Shown here: piece by piece, positions 15,069-26,906 of the stretch
How the letters are laid out: each line of letters opens with the position of its first letter
Position numbering within the stretch: position 1 is the first letter of the stretch
Origin: Narthecium ossifragum
Taxonomy: Eukaryota; Streptophyta; Magnoliopsida; Dioscoreales; Nartheciaceae
Assembly: GCA_963920575.1 (NCBI GenBank)
Contig: OY986965.1
Coordinates: 24,726,988-24,790,987, forward strand
Direction of reading: 5' to 3'
Length of the DNA stretch: 64,000 nucleotides
Notes under the pieces: model-generated
Database searches by the model: none
What the model was told of the DNA's origin: nothing
What the model saw: only the letters and a program-made list of their open reading frames with translations
Position numbers and translations under genes: made by a program

Positions 15069-16270
15069 TCTTTCTCCTATCTATCATTTCCCTTTTTGAT
15101 TAGGTTAGGTTATTTTAGTTTGTTTGCTTTCATTCTCATTTGCTTTTGTTTGCTATTTTATGTTTTTAGGATGCCTGGACTTCCGTCTTCCTTGCTTGAG
15201 AAAGTCGGCCACCATGAGGAGCCTTGGGCAAGATTTCAGATATTCTGTCAGGTGGCCTCGCTCCTATTTCGATTTCTTATTCTTATTTATGCTATATATG
15301 AAAATTGAGCCAACACCCTTCTGCTTATTTACATGATCAGCACATATTGAGGACAATGTGAATTTCAGGTTGGGGGTGTAGGCATACATGATCTCATGCA
15401 TGCTACCTTATTGAGCTTAATAGTGTTGAATTGAATATGTTACTAGAAATTGTACATGAGCTGAAATTTTTATGCTTATTATATATGTTGCTTTCATATG
15501 GATTGGCATATACATTGATTGCATGCGTGATAACCTGAAGGTAGAACATCATGTGATTCACACACGAACACTTTATGTGCAGTGGCGATTATACTCACCA
15601 GAGGAATGAGCATGCTATTGTTAATCTAGACCATGATTTCAGCATTAGCTAGTGTTGAGTATTGCATGGAGAAAAAAAAGAAGAAAAAGTTCTGGAGCTT
15701 GATAAAGCTGTGCCTAAACAACTAGTAGGTGATCTACTGAGTAACCGGGTGTTCTTGCCTCAGGAAGCGGGGAGCTCGAGTAAAAAGGTAGAACCACTGA
15801 AAAAAAAACTATTAAGTGTTTTGCTAAGTAACCGGGTCTCTGCGCCTCAAGAAGCGGAGAGTGCTCGCGTAAAAAGGCAAAATGTCTGATAGTTGAAGGA
15901 AAAAAAAGAAAAACAAAAAGAGCATGTTGTACTTAAAGTGCGATGGTTGGATGATTGGTCATGAAGATGGTAGTGTGTTTGGACTAATGGTGAGTAGAAG
16001 TTGCTTATGTACGTAACATTTATTTGTCACGTCACATGTGTTCTTCTGGATGGTGATTAGCATGTTTGATATGTAGAAGTTGATTTCATATGTTGGTAGT
16101 ATGTGTATGAGTATAAGAAGTTTTCGTGCTCTGTACTGTGTAAAACACTATTGACTTGATAAGGTAGAATTTTTATCATACATGTCTACATCCTTGAACC
16201 GTTAGTGTGCTTAATTATATTCTATACGTTTTGAATTGCTAGAGACTAGCAATAAGCTGGTTGGGGGGTG
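15069..16270 (+). other. Athila 3' non-coding region with an 80-bp duplication
   Basis: In Athila relatives this place can hold an env-like ORF; none is visible here. At about 15700-15890 two similar blocks each contain AGTAACCGGGT, GCCTCA(G/A)GAAGCGG and GTAAAAAGG, forming an imperfect tandem duplication. The rest is AT-rich and featureless to me. The region ends in a G-rich polypurine tract. Confidence 0.7.
16259..16270 (+). other. Polypurine tract
   Basis: GGTTGGGGGGTG lies directly before the TGATGAG start of the 3' LTR, the position expected for plus-strand priming. Confidence 0.75.
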
Positions 16271-17905
16271 TGATGAGTGCATGAAAGTGCACTCTGAACA
16301 ACCTTAAAACCATCTCAATTGCTATATCTTCACCCTTAATCAACTTCTTTAGCATTATTTTTATAGTATATGTTACTTCACATAGTTGCTTGGAAAATAC
16401 AGGAAATTGGAGCTGAAAGAAGCTGAAAAGATTATATGGATCAACTTGGAAGATGAACCTGTACCTGATGATGAAGAACCAGATAATGTGCCATATATGG
16501 TTCGAAAGCTCTTGAAGTTTAGTTTCTGGGGAATTTTACGGTTTGTGATTCCGAGTTTTCTAGAGGAAGTTACAACATTTTTCGTACCAGTGCGCAGTGC
16601 TAAGTGAATAGTGATGGTCGACCATCAAATCCTCACGGTCGACCGTGGAGCTCAAAAATCCTCAAGATCGACCGTAAGATGCCACGGTCGACCGTAGCAT
16701 CGACCGTGGCATCGACTCGACAGTGGCATCGACCGTCAGCCTCTGTCAAGAAAAACACTTCTGACGGACGATGCGAAGATCGACCGCAGCTTATCAAAAT
16801 AAATTATGCACCTCACGGTCGACCGTCAAGGTCTCACGGTCGACCGTCAAGGTCTCACGGTCGACCGCCAGATCAGCCAGGGGCGTATAACGGGTTTAAA
16901 CTTAACCTGAGTTTGCTGATCTTTGGGGGCTATAAATAGGAAAGTTAGGGTAAGCCAAGGGGGACTTCTTGGACGTTTTTGGAGGCTCTTTCTGGACGTT
17001 TCCCAAAGGAAGAAGATGAAGACATCTCCATCCATGGCCGAGTAATCCGCGGGCATGGCGGACGGATGATCTAGCGAGGATTAGGGTTTCTTCTCCAACA
17101 ATGGTTCATATGTTTTAATCTTCATTGTTAAACTATTTTCTATGTATTGGATCTTCAAATATTATTTTCAGATTATAGATTTCTATGTGGATGATTAATA
17201 TTATGAATCCAGTCATGCTTCTTTCATGATCTTATAATCCCATAGTCTTCTCTTTTGATTCTCCTACCGAGTCTTGCGAGACCTTTGCTATGTATTGCCC
17301 GTAGTGACAACTGGTATTGTGTATTCTTATGGATCTAGTAAGACAAGGTTGGGGCTCTATCTCGTGAAATCTTTGCTATGCATTGCCGATTGTGATAGTT
17401 GGTATTGTGTATTCTTGGAGATCCAGTTAGATAGAGTTAGGGCTTTGTCCCGATGAACTTTTGCTACGCGTTGCCTGTAGTGATAGCCGGTATCGTGTAT
17501 TCTTAGGTTTGGTTGGATGAAGTTAGAACTATAAAAAGGAAGAACTAATCGTAAGAGGAAACATTTATATATTTTATTAGGGTTATAGTTCCATATCTTC
17601 CGGTTAAGGTGATTGGGATGTGAATCCATTAACTGAGAATCATATGAACCGTTGAGAAGAGAATAACCTAAATCCGAGTGAAGTGATTTCAGAAGCCTAG
17701 CCTCATTCAAATCTTGATTTCTTTCGTTAACTTTAGTTTATCATTACATCTTCAATCTATTTCCTTAACTTTTACGCTCTTGATTGTTTTCAATATATTG
17801 TTATCCGTGTTTCTGGATCTTTCATGTTTGTCTCTCTGTGGGTTTGACCTCTCTTATGCTGTACTGCACCGCGACCGCTGTGCGTGACACATTTGAGCGA
17901 CATCA
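16271..17905 (+). repeat. 3' LTR of the Athila element
   Basis: It begins TGATGAGTGCA and ends GACATCA, followed at once by the GTCGG duplication. It matches the 5' LTR apart from point differences and the palindrome array. TATAAATA is at 16931-16938. Confidence 0.94.
16618..16866 (+). repeat. TCGACC palindrome array, contracted version
   Basis: TCGACC cores start at 16618, 16639, 16668, 16688, 16700, 16729, 16819, 16840 and 16861. Spacings of 21, 29, 20, 12, 21 and 21 mirror the 5' LTR. Several 21-bp units present in the 5' LTR (8113-8184) are missing, and one extra 21-bp unit is present near 16840. Confidence 0.9.
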
Positions 17906-17910
17906 GTCGG

Positions 17911-18470
17911 ATAGGTGGTTTCGTCGGAGCTTGAATCCGATGATCCCGGCGGCAAGGAAAGGATTTGATGGTGGGAAACCTTCGTGGTGCCCGGAGGAAG
18001 GTTCTGGAGGTATTAATGAGTGATGGGAGGCACAGGATGAGGAAATTGGAGATGGGCGGCGGAAACGTGGGGGCTCACCGGCATCGGAGGAGACAGAGAT
18101 GATGGTGAAGAAGGTCATGGGAGGGTAGGGGGAAGGATGGCGAAGGTTTTGGTGGTGATTTGGAGGTACGGCGAGGTCTGGACAGTGGATATTGGCAGCG
18201 GTGGTCGTCGGCTCGGGAATGAGCCGCTTGAAGCCAGGCGTAGCCGGGACGATGATGTCCCGGCTCCCTAGATAGCCGATCGGGAAGAGAGAGAAAATCC
18301 GGCGGAAAATATTGAAAAATAGGAAAAAGGTGGAGAAAAATTCCAGGAAAATATGGGGAAATCCTAAAAATCAGAAGAAAATCATAAAAATTAAATAAAA
18401 TTATGAAAGAATAAGGAAAAATCCTAAAAACTGGGTTGCCTCTCAGAAAGCGCGTAAGTTTACGTCTTCG
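17911..18470. other. Sequence flanking the Athila insertion
   Basis: Purine-rich sequence with no convincing ORF. Near 18430 is TGGGTTGCCTCTCAGAAAGC, a motif common (reverse strand) in the internal region of non-autonomous Athila-like elements. I therefore assign at least its right end to the element at 18430-22532. Confidence 0.4.
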
Positions 18471-19640
18471 CTAGACAGTCCTGAAACAAAATTTAGGAGG
18501 GCGATGATTCCATGTGAAGAAATACATGGCCCGAATTATGGTGAAGGTATGCAGACATGCTTCATCAAAGAATAAAAAAAAGTCTTTAGAAAATAAAGTG
18601 TACACAGGACGAGAACATTTGAAACGATTTTTGATGAAAGGACAATAGAAATTAACATGGTCTTCACTCATGTTTGGTTTCTCCTCCTCACAACATTCAA
18701 CTAATATGGATAGTGCAGAATGTAGAGGCTTAATTTGAGGTTTCTGATAGGGAATTTCACTAAAGAGCTTATCCTCAATACCATCAATGCAAATAGGCAC
18801 TACATCGTCATTCAACACATCATGTAAAACTGGCAATTCATCACAACAATTCTCATCATCACTAAAACAATTAGCTTCTAAAGCATGATCAAAATACATA
18901 TAAGGTCCAGTTTCATTAGGTATGCATTCATGCATATTATTTTCAGGGGCCGGCAAAATATTGTCAATAGTTGTATAATTCGGCAAAGTATTAGAACACA
19001 TTTCAAAATTGTATGCATCATTCTCATTAGAAACATAAGGTGCCAACATTGTCATCACAAACAACAGGAACAAAATTATTTGCGTAATCTTCATTCTCAT
19101 AATACGAATCAAGCATGTGGGCTAGTTGTTCTATTTGTGTCTCTATTTTGCATATAGATTGAGCATATGAGGCTCGATCTCTTCCAAGTTTAGCTATACT
19201 GACATCTATGTTCTCAAACTTCACATTCATGTTTGCATTCATGGTTGTAAGTGTGCTCATGAGTATGTCAAACTGTGTGTCAGAGATCACTTGAGGGGTA
19301 GGAGGTGATGCATGTGAAAGATATTGTTGTCCAAAACTAGATTCAAATTTTTGGGCCGGTGTTTCTATGTTCCATGGTTGAAAGTTAGGAGGTTGATAAC
19401 CTTCGAATTGTCAATTAGGGTATATATGGTTTCTAAAATTTGGATTATAAGTGTATGAATGTGAATTATATGCCGGATTTGAGAAATCATATATGTCATT
19501 ATTGTAAGCGGGTTCATAACCAAAAGGCAAATCATCATTGGACATGGCATCCGGTGGCATATAAAAATTAGTCATGCATGCAAGATCACATAAGTAAAGA
19601 CCACACCAAAGATAAGAAATACAAACAGTGGGATGGTCCA
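18471..19640 (-). pseudogene. Gag-derived remnant of a non-autonomous Athila-like element
   Basis: Two minus-strand frames carry readable sequence. The upstream one (about 19640-19027) has a Tyr/Asn/Pro-rich stretch (YNPNFRNHIYPN) followed by a stop near 19410. Further on is a coiled segment ending TQIEQLAHML, typical of the Athila gag C terminus. The downstream frame (19112-18471, 213 codons) is acidic and Cys-rich (SDDENCCDELP, VECCEEEKPN) and I do not recognise it. No protease, RT or integrase follows, so the element depended on others for movement. Boundaries are approximate. Confidence 0.55.
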
Positions 19641-19963
19641 AGAGATGACTGTCGCTGATGCGTGCTTTTATGCGTCTTGCAGAAGCGTCTCAAACAGCTA
19701 GATAAAATAACTCAGAGTTTAGAACAAACTTACCTGACTGCGCAGTCCTGATCGGTCGCTCCCGGGTCTGACCGATCGCTCCTGGCGATGGGCTGCAGAT
19801 CCAAGTTTGAGAAAATCAAATTTAGTAGCTGTAAAAATCAGAAAAATTGTTAGAGAATTCCAAAAAAAACGTAAAATAAATAAAGGGAAAGATAAGAAAG
19901 ATAAAAACACGAATTAAGCAAAGAAAAAGAGTAAAGAGAAAATCAATCAATTAACCATCGAAT

Positions 19964-19981
19964 TCCCCGGCAACATCACCA
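19964..19981 (-). other. Primer binding site, tRNA-Asp type
   Basis: On the minus strand TGGTGATGTTGCCGGGGA matches the tRNA-Asp primer complement at 15 of 18 positions. It lies 5 bp inside the proposed LTR end at 19987. Confidence 0.65.
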
Positions 19982-19986
19982 AAAAT

Positions 19987-22532
19987 TGATCGCTCGCGAA
20001 CGTGCCTTTAAAACTTTGCAAAATCAATCGAATATTAAATTTATAATCCTTATTCAATCACTAAACTACTAGGTAGGATAGCGGTGAAGTCGGGAATCGG
20101 TCCACAGGGAAAACGTTGGAAACTGAAAGCAATTCTCAAAACCCTAAAACTAAGCAAAAGAATCAAAGATAGAATAGAGTTATCTAAACTAATAAAGAAA
20201 AGAAATAAAAGATTGATCAATTTGAATCAATGGAGTAGTTACTTAGGAATTACTCAATCTGCACTAGTTTCATTATTACTCTTCTCTAGTTATCATCTTG
20301 TTCCCTTTTCTCAATATTATGGATCATATGGCTATAAGCTCACATGAATCCCTAAAAGAACGTTAATGGTCCCAACGGTATAACCTATCTTTGCTTGGCA
20401 TAGATTGTCTTTGGTTCTACGATTTCCTTAAATTATACTACTGCTAATGACCTTGGCACAACCTATCTTCGCGTAGCATAGCTTATCTCAAAGGCAAACC
20501 AATAACTTCATGAAAACCATCTCATAAATCTCTACAATCAATCACAGAAATCATGTGGGACTGAAAGTACATCAAGGGAACTCTGTTCCTTCAACTCTAT
20601 TAACAATAAAACCATATTCATGAGATCATGCATCGAGAAGTTCACAAGAATCCAACTAAAGAAAAACCAAAACTACACTATGGTTTCATGAATAATCCTA
20701 AGTACAATAATTAGCAACTCATTTTTTGGATAAAAGCCATCGAGTTGGAATAATAAGATGTCACCATCCACATCCTCTCCGTCTTCTTCTTCCTGCTCCA
20801 AAGATTGTCAAAAAGATCAGAAATTTGGCTGGAATAACCCATTTATATAATAGAAACCCTTAATCCCGGAATTATGAGTTATAATTGAACTTTAACTCTA
20901 ATTTTCGTAAATTCCCGGTTGATAACGTCATTAGAGCGATTCATCGGACTCAAATACGATCCATCGCTCTAATCGGTCTGACTGGGTCTTCATTGCCACG
21001 TCATTAATTAATTTCTTCAGCTTTTATCAAATTTCAGCTTTCATGGATCCAACTTTGCTTCAAAACTGGCACCAATCCATCCGTTGTCTCACAAAGTTTT
21101 CAACATGAAAGTTGTAGCTCTTGAAGTCTTCTTTCAACTCCCAGAAGTTTAGAATATTTGGAGTTTTGTAAAATATCTGGTGATTTATTTCCCAACAGTC
21201 GATGAAAAAGTATTTTTGCAGAATTTACTGATTTTTGGCCGAATTTCTTGTATTTCTTCTCAAATCCTACTGTTAGAACATAAATCATGCATAACATGTC
21301 GTTGATCGGCGAAGGGAAAAAAGGGTAAAAATGATCTAACATCAAGAATAAGAAGATTGTGGTTTAGTTCTATTCCTTCAAACTTTCAAACTTTGTTCGA
21401 ACAGAGGTGTCGAAGCTGTTGAAATTAGATGAGGAAATGGAAAGGAAGTGGAAAATGGAAATTGGGAGGTGAGAAATGATGAACTATGGTAAATCTACTC
21501 CCATAAGTGATAGATCTACTCCTATGAATAGAATTATGGTAGCACTACTCCTATGATATTATGGTAATACTACTCCTATGGAAGAAATTATTGTAGATAT
21601 ACTCCTAGAAATGAAGGACTGGTTGTAAGAATTAAAAGGAATAAAAGCTTCAGTAAGATAAATAGGGCTACATTGATAAATATAAAATCTAAATAGAAAA
21701 GCTAGTTTGCTTTGATGGCCGGAGCTCATTTTTCTTCATCTTCTTGGCCTTTTATAGAGCTTTTGGTAACTACCTTGAAACCACCCAAACTACCCACTGC
21801 AACTGTCAGAACTGAATCTAAAACTGTTAGAAATGCATAACTGGACGATATCTTCAGCTATTTATGAAACTGTCATCAGATAAAGCGTCTAGTCTTTCAC
21901 TGTAATTTGGTCGATGATAACCTTGGAATTTGATAAAACTCTGAACTTGAAAGTTGTAGGTCTTCGAATTCTCTTTCTATCTGTCTAAAAAGCAACTTAT
22001 TTGGACATCGTTTGAGAAAATTGTGATAAAAATGGTCAAAACACATCGATATCTTATTAAAATAATCAGCCAAAATATGGCTCATGGGTTTTGGCCGATG
22101 GGGAAATGGACGATGACATCGGCCATTTTTTGGACGATGACATTTAGATTATCGACAATTATTTACTATTTTGCCACTGGGCACTTCGACTGCCAGTTTG
22201 ACATGGTAAACGATGGAATCTGAAGATCTCTTCAATAGCAAAGTTGTAGATCGTTTCGTCCTCTTTCGAATGGTTCCAGGATCGTCCACTTTGGATAATT
22301 GATGTAAAAGTTATGGCCAAACTACTTTAGCTATATCAACATTGAAGTATCTTTTGGGCGATTGGCAATATTTACGAAATTGCCATTGATCTTGTTAATC
22401 ACCCAAATGGTTATATTTATGGGTAACACATACTTAAACCTGAAATCAAATAATAGGATATCAAATACACGTACTTTAGGCCTAACCAAGGTAATTTAAA
22501 GGGTTTAATTAGGAATAATTAGTGACTTATCA
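19987..22532 (-). repeat. Probable 5' LTR of the minus-strand Athila-like element
   Basis: On the minus strand it would start TGATAAGTCACTAATTATTC (right end 22532) and finish ..GAGCGATCA (19987), next to the primer site. A minus-strand TATATAAAT lies near 20850. Phrases such as AAAGTTGTAGATC recur, as in other Athila-type LTRs. The partner LTR was not found, so the right boundary is provisional. The 2.5 kb contains no gene. Confidence 0.6.
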
Positions 22533-22539
22533 TGCGCGC

Positions 22540-23560
22540 GCGGCGCAGCCAAGTGACCAAGTTCGAGTCGGACTAGGACTCGGAATGCCCTGCCGCGATG
22601 CGGTTGGCCAGCTGGAGCAAACCAGCCATGGAAAAGTCCTAATTCCACTTGGATTGGGATCTTGGGAGGACTTGACGCGGCAAAGAAAGGTTTTGGCACG
22701 GAGAAAGTCCTAGTTGTGCGGGAGTTCTAGTTGGACTAGGACTCGACTCGCCCGGCGGAAGGCAGTTAGGCCATGGAGGCCAAATTGAGCGTGCAAGTGA
22801 CCTAATTCCACTTGGCCTAGGTCTCCAACATGGGATGACACGACAAATATGGAATATGGCACGGGGGAAGTTGTACTTCGCTCGTGGAAATAGGAATGAG
22901 TTCTATTTCGAGCCAAAGTGCGATGAATTTTGGCAAACTGCCATATTTGGCAAGTCTTAACTCATGTAAGAGTTCAAATAGGCTAGGAAGCTTTGTAAGT
23001 GGTTGATTGCATGTTTGGATAAGCATGAAGCCTAGGACTTGCAGTTGGACTAGGGAACTTGGCTTGTTTGAGCAAGTCATGGACACTCCTCTATATAAGG
23101 AGGAGGCCGGCTAGATATGGGGGGATCATCACCGGGGTTATGGGCCAGCTCATGGATTGAGCTACTAAGTGTTAGGTTTTGGAGTCGTCGTCTACAATGG
23201 ATTGTGAGGTGAGATTCTAGGGTTTTGGGTTGAGAGCTTCTTGTATTGGGAGTGATTGGTTAGGGGGCGAGAGAAGAGTGCTCTTGTAATCACTAGTCAA
23301 TAAAGGAGTTGGGATCTCATCCCTTAACCAAGTTTGTGTGGGTCTTGTGTGTGTGTGCTAGGCGAAAAGAAGGGCTGGTCAAGAGGCAGTCGGGCTGCCA
23401 GGCGGAGTGCACAAGCGATGCACAGACGGCGTGCAGACGACGCGCGAGCGGAGCACAAGCGGCGCGTGGGCGCGCGGTGGCGGTGTGCGGGCATCTTGGT
23501 CGTAGGGAGGATGGTAGAACGCAGATAGATGGTAGGACCTAAACAGAACCCCCCCGCGCA
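22540..23560 (+). mobile_element. Second LTR-like block, relative of 6470-7640
   Basis: CTCTATATAAGGAGG near 23091 and TCAATAAAGGAG near 23299 form a promoter plus poly(A) signal pair. The order of shared motifs with 6470-7640 is conserved, but identity looks only moderate. Ends and class are undetermined. Confidence 0.45.
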
Positions 23561-24350
23561 CCCCCCATCGCCCCGATCTCCCCGTCGGAAGCTGATCCCG
23601 AGCTCACCGTCCGATGCCTGTTGCCATCTCGCCGTCATCGTCGCCGATCCCGATCTCACTGTCGCCGTCCATCGTCGATCGCCGTCACCACCTCCTTCCC
23701 CGGCTCCCCGTCGCCTGGATCCAGACCTCCAGCTCGTCGTCGTCCGTCATCGATCCCCGCCGCCCCCATTGCCATCTTCTTCCCCGTAGCCATCCCCGCC
23801 GCCACCTCCTTCCCCGACTCCCCGTCACCGATCTCGTCGTCCAAATCCCGCCATCCAGATCCGATCTCGCCGTCCAGATCCCGTACAACCCCGTCCGATC
23901 CTTCCTTCCCCGGGTCCCCGTCACCACCACGGAGTGGAGAAGCGACTCAATCCCGATCTCGCCGTTCAGATTCAGATCCCGATCCTGCCATCCAGATCCC
24001 GTCTGACCCCGTCGTCGCCGCCTAGCTCCTCACCCTTCGTGCCATCCTCACCCGCCGTCCAGATCCCGTCACCACCCGGCTCCCGTTCGATCCCGTCCAG
24101 ATCCCGTCACCCGCCGTCCAGATCCCGTCCGACCCCGTCGTCGCCACCCAGCTCCTCACCCTCTGTGCCATCCTCAACGCCGTTGGAAAGTAAGTCGCGG
24201 AGGCCCAACTCCTCACCCTCCGGATCCCGTCGCCACCGCCTGGTCTCACCCTCCATGCCATCCTCAACGCCACCAGCCACCTCGCGGAGGCCCAGCTCCT
24301 CACCCTCCGGATCCCGTCGCGATGACCTTTTTTTTTCCTTTTTTTTATTT
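23561..24350. repeat. GC-rich degenerate minisatellite
   Basis: Phrases such as CCGTCCAGATCCCGTC, CCAGCTCCTCACCCTC and GTGCCATCCTCAACGCC recur many times in varied order. Long frames exist on both strands but are Pro/Ser/Arg-rich with no domain, so I do not call genes. Confidence 0.6.
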
Positions 24351-24375
24351 TATTTTTAAAAAGTAAATAATATCT

Positions 24376-25060
24376 CCCTCTTCAATGCTAGTCACTTTTT
24401 TGCAATGGGCAATCAAATTTTTCACAAAAATGTTCCACAATTTGTTTTGAGTCAATTTTGACTCAAGTTACTTTCCACAACACTAACATCTAGATTATGA
24501 AAAATAACTTATAATACTTGTGGAAAGTAATGTAACAATTGTGGAAAGTAACTCAAGTTACTTTTCATTAATTAAATTGGGAAAGTAACTCACAAACTTT
24601 CCACGATTTCATTATCGAGACTCAAGTTACTTTCCGCTAGTTACTTTTCATTCGTTTAATCTGGAAAGTAACTCAAATTATTTTCCACAATTTCATTATC
24701 GAGAGCTCAAGTTACTTTCCGTAATCGGGGTAGTTACTTTCCACGGTCCTTTATAATATATTATGGAAAATAACTTGTAATAATTATGAATAGTAATGTA
24801 ATAATTGTGGAAAGTAACTCAAGCTACTTTCCATTAATTTAATTTGAAAAGTAACTCATAAACTTTCCATAATTTCATCATCGAGGCTCAAGTTACTTTC
24901 CACTAGTTATTTTCCATTGGTTTATCTGGAAAGTAACTCAAGTTATTTTCAATGATTTCATCACAAAAAGCTCAAGTTACTTTCCGTAAACCGTGACAAG
25001 TAAATTACTTTTCGTAGTCATGAAAAGTAACTTACTTTCCACTGAAAATACGAACAGTCA
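24376..25060. repeat. AT-rich block of AAGTAACT / AGTTACTT palindromes
   Basis: GGAAAGTAACTCAAGTTACT and its parts (GGAAAGTAACT, AGTTACTTTCC) recur more than a dozen times in both orientations. Two roughly 300-bp halves (from about 24520 and 24800) repeat the same order of motifs, including ATTTCATTATCGAGA and ATTTCATCATCGAGG. There are no ORFs. Class unknown. Confidence 0.75.
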
Positions 25061-25565
25061 CCGGGAACATGAACAGTCAATAGGAAGGGAAGATATATTG
25101 GGAATAGACATGTTAGTATTAAAAAAATATATTATGACCTAAATGCCTTAAGAAAAAAGTATCCGATATTCTGAGTAAATATTCCCTTCTCGGAAGCCTA
25201 AACGCCAATTAACCCTTAATTTTATCTATACGACATGATTATAGTTAGCCCATTTAATAGCCCAATCAATAGCCGTCACGTTCATATCATAAACAGTCTT
25301 CAAACCTTTGACTATAGCCACGAAATGGTGACCGTATTAAGAGCTAAAATTTTGCTCTCTTTGCTCTACTCTAGATTCAAACAATGTTGAATTTTGGCAT
25401 GAAAATTATAGGACCAATCTGAACGTTTTTCTCACGAATTTGACAAGCTGTAAAAAAATCAAACAGAAGCTCTAATACTTAGCATTCATGAACACCTGAT
25501 TAATTTATATAGAATTAGTGTTTACATCAAAATAAGCAAATTTATTAACTGGTACACAATCATCA
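25061..25565. other. Unassigned stretch left of the Pack-MULE
   Basis: AT-rich sequence with no ORF, terminal repeat or RNA gene that I can support. Confidence 0.3.
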
Positions 25566-25574
25566 TTAATTTTA

Positions 25575-25689
25575 GGGTTATTTACATATGTACCCTCAAA
25601 AAATTTTCAAAATACGTATTTACCCCTACATTCTTCATGTTTTCATATATACCCCTGAAAAGTTCAAATAATATCAAAAATACCCTTCG
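25575..25689 (+). repeat. Left terminal inverted repeat of the Pack-MULE
   Basis: It pairs with 28663-28778. The order GGGTTATTTACATAT, TACCCTCAAAAAA, TATTTACCCCTACATT, TTCATATAT, AAAGTTCAAATAAT, AAAAATACCCTTC is conserved, with scattered mismatches. Confidence 0.9.
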
Positions 25690-25739
25690 GGTTAGTTGCC
25701 GTGGAATCCAATGGGAATATTCCCAACGCCGTTAACGTT

Positions 25740-26720
25740 AGCATGGCAAAAGACAGTTTTGCCCATGGAGTAGTCCAGACAGCACCAACACGCACCACAT
25801 CTTGCCTTTGTACGGCTCATCGTTGGTCGGCGGCAACAATGGCGGGTACATCGAGTCCGGCTTCCTCCCGGTCAAGTCCACCTCGTATACCTTCATCCCG
25901 TTGGGGTACAGCAAACCCCGGTGTCGCTCCATCCCCGGCCCGGTCTTCTGGTTCTCGTTGTAGAGCGCGAACAGGAACGCCGGCATTGCCCTCCCGGCCT
26001 CGTCGGAGTCTCAATCGGCGGCCTCACCGGAGTCCCAAAGTTGTGATTGTAAGGCGCGGCATTGTACACATCGCAACCAATCTCATCCCAATCATCAGCA
26101 TTGGGCTATCTGGTCTCGGCGATGCCAATGCGAACACCGGCATACCCGAGCCGGTGCATCGCCGCCACCACCGCGTCGAGCATCTGGTCGAGGAGGTTGG
26201 CGTACGTTAATCCGCTCCCAGGGTCTTTATAGTACAAGCTCGAATTTTTGGCCGCGAACATGGCGTACTCGAGGTTGATGGAGGCGGCATTGGCGGCCCA
26301 GGCGAGGTACGGGTAGGCGTCGACGAAGAAGAAGGACCTCGACTTGCTCAAGAATCGGAGCAAGGGGTCGACTACCGTGCCGGCGATGTCGTCACGGAAG
26401 GCGCCTGCGGAGGGGGGGGGGGGGGGAAGGAGGCCTTGAGAGCGTCCATGGCGAGCAGGGTCCCACCTTGATCTTGTGAACAAAGTGGTCTTTGAGGGAC
26501 TTGTGGATGTTGGCCATTGCCGGATCCAGGGCGAGCCAGGTGGAGTTCTTGATGGAGGGGTCGGAGAGGTCAGCTTAACCATTGAGTTGGAGCTACTATG
26601 GCAGATTGAAAAGAGATCAGCAAGACCATCAAAACTAGTGAGTTGTATGTAAGAAACAAAGAGAAATAGCCAAAAGGGAAACAAGTTTGATGAGGTTGGA
26701 GCTTACTTGGAGAAATGGGG
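25740..26720 (-). pseudogene. Captured glucan endo-1,3-beta-glucosidase (GH17), broken
   Basis: GH17 enzymes hydrolyse cell-wall 1,3-beta-glucans and are secreted. Reading right to left: a hydrophobic leader-like segment (ALLPLLLIILLSIP), a possible splice donor GTAAGC near 26703, then DLSDPSIKNSTWLALDPAMA. A frameshift precedes FFFVDAYPYLAWAANAASIN, followed by IGIAETR, where a stop replaces the tryptophan expected after the catalytic glutamate. Then DDWDEIGCDVYNAAPYN, another frameshift, FALYNENQKTGPGMERH, and GKMWCVL, the start of an X8 domain. At least two frameshifts, one stop and the truncated X8 domain make it non-functional. Its position between Mutator TIRs implies capture. Confidence 0.88.
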
Positions 26721-26777
26721 ATGGAGAGGAGGATGATGAGGAGGAGAGGGAGAAGGGCTATCTTGGGTTGCTCCAAG

Positions 26778-26780
<3 letters not shown>

Positions 26781-26827
<47 letters not shown>
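26781..26827. repeat. (AG)n microsatellite
   Basis: About 23 uninterrupted AG dinucleotides lie just upstream of the captured glucanase leader on the minus strand, where it reads as a CT-rich tract. Confidence 0.95.
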
Positions 26828-26833
<6 letters not shown>

Positions 26834-26906
26834 TGGAGATGGGTTTATAGTAGTGGAGATGGTGATCAAAGAGGATGGTGATGAATGGGATGGTGAGTTG
26901 GTGTAC

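Larger units (their letters stand above)
7745..17905 (+). mobile_element. Complete Athila-lineage Ty3/gypsy retrotransposon, 10.2 kb
   Basis: The target duplication GTCGG is perfect (7740-7744 and 17906-17910). The order is 5' LTR 7745-9421, tRNA-Asp primer site, gag-pol 9676-15068, long non-coding stretch, polypurine tract, 3' LTR 16271-17905. Athila placement rests on the gag phrase FFPFSLKDRAKS, the protease DLGASVNLMP motif, the RT order and the tRNA-Asp primer. The LTRs look about 95% alike by eye apart from repeat-array changes. Four premature stops in gag and one frameshift in pol make it non-autonomous now. No envelope-like ORF is present. Confidence 0.95.

Noticed and set aside
15172..15306. 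Short ORF as an Athila env-like protein
   Set aside because: About 45 codons, no signal or transmembrane architecture that could be supported, and no family resemblance.
6470..23560. The two LTR-like blocks as the LTR pair of one 17-kb element
   Set aside because: Similarity is only moderate, far below the near identity expected of paired LTRs, and the intervening order does not fit.
23529..24359. Long Pro/Ser/Arg-rich ORFs
   Set aside because: Open on several frames and both strands because of GC-rich repeats; no domain, start context or splice structure.
26781..26827. SLSLSL-rich peptide on the minus strand
   Set aside because: Product of an (AG)n microsatellite read through, not a real signal peptide extension.
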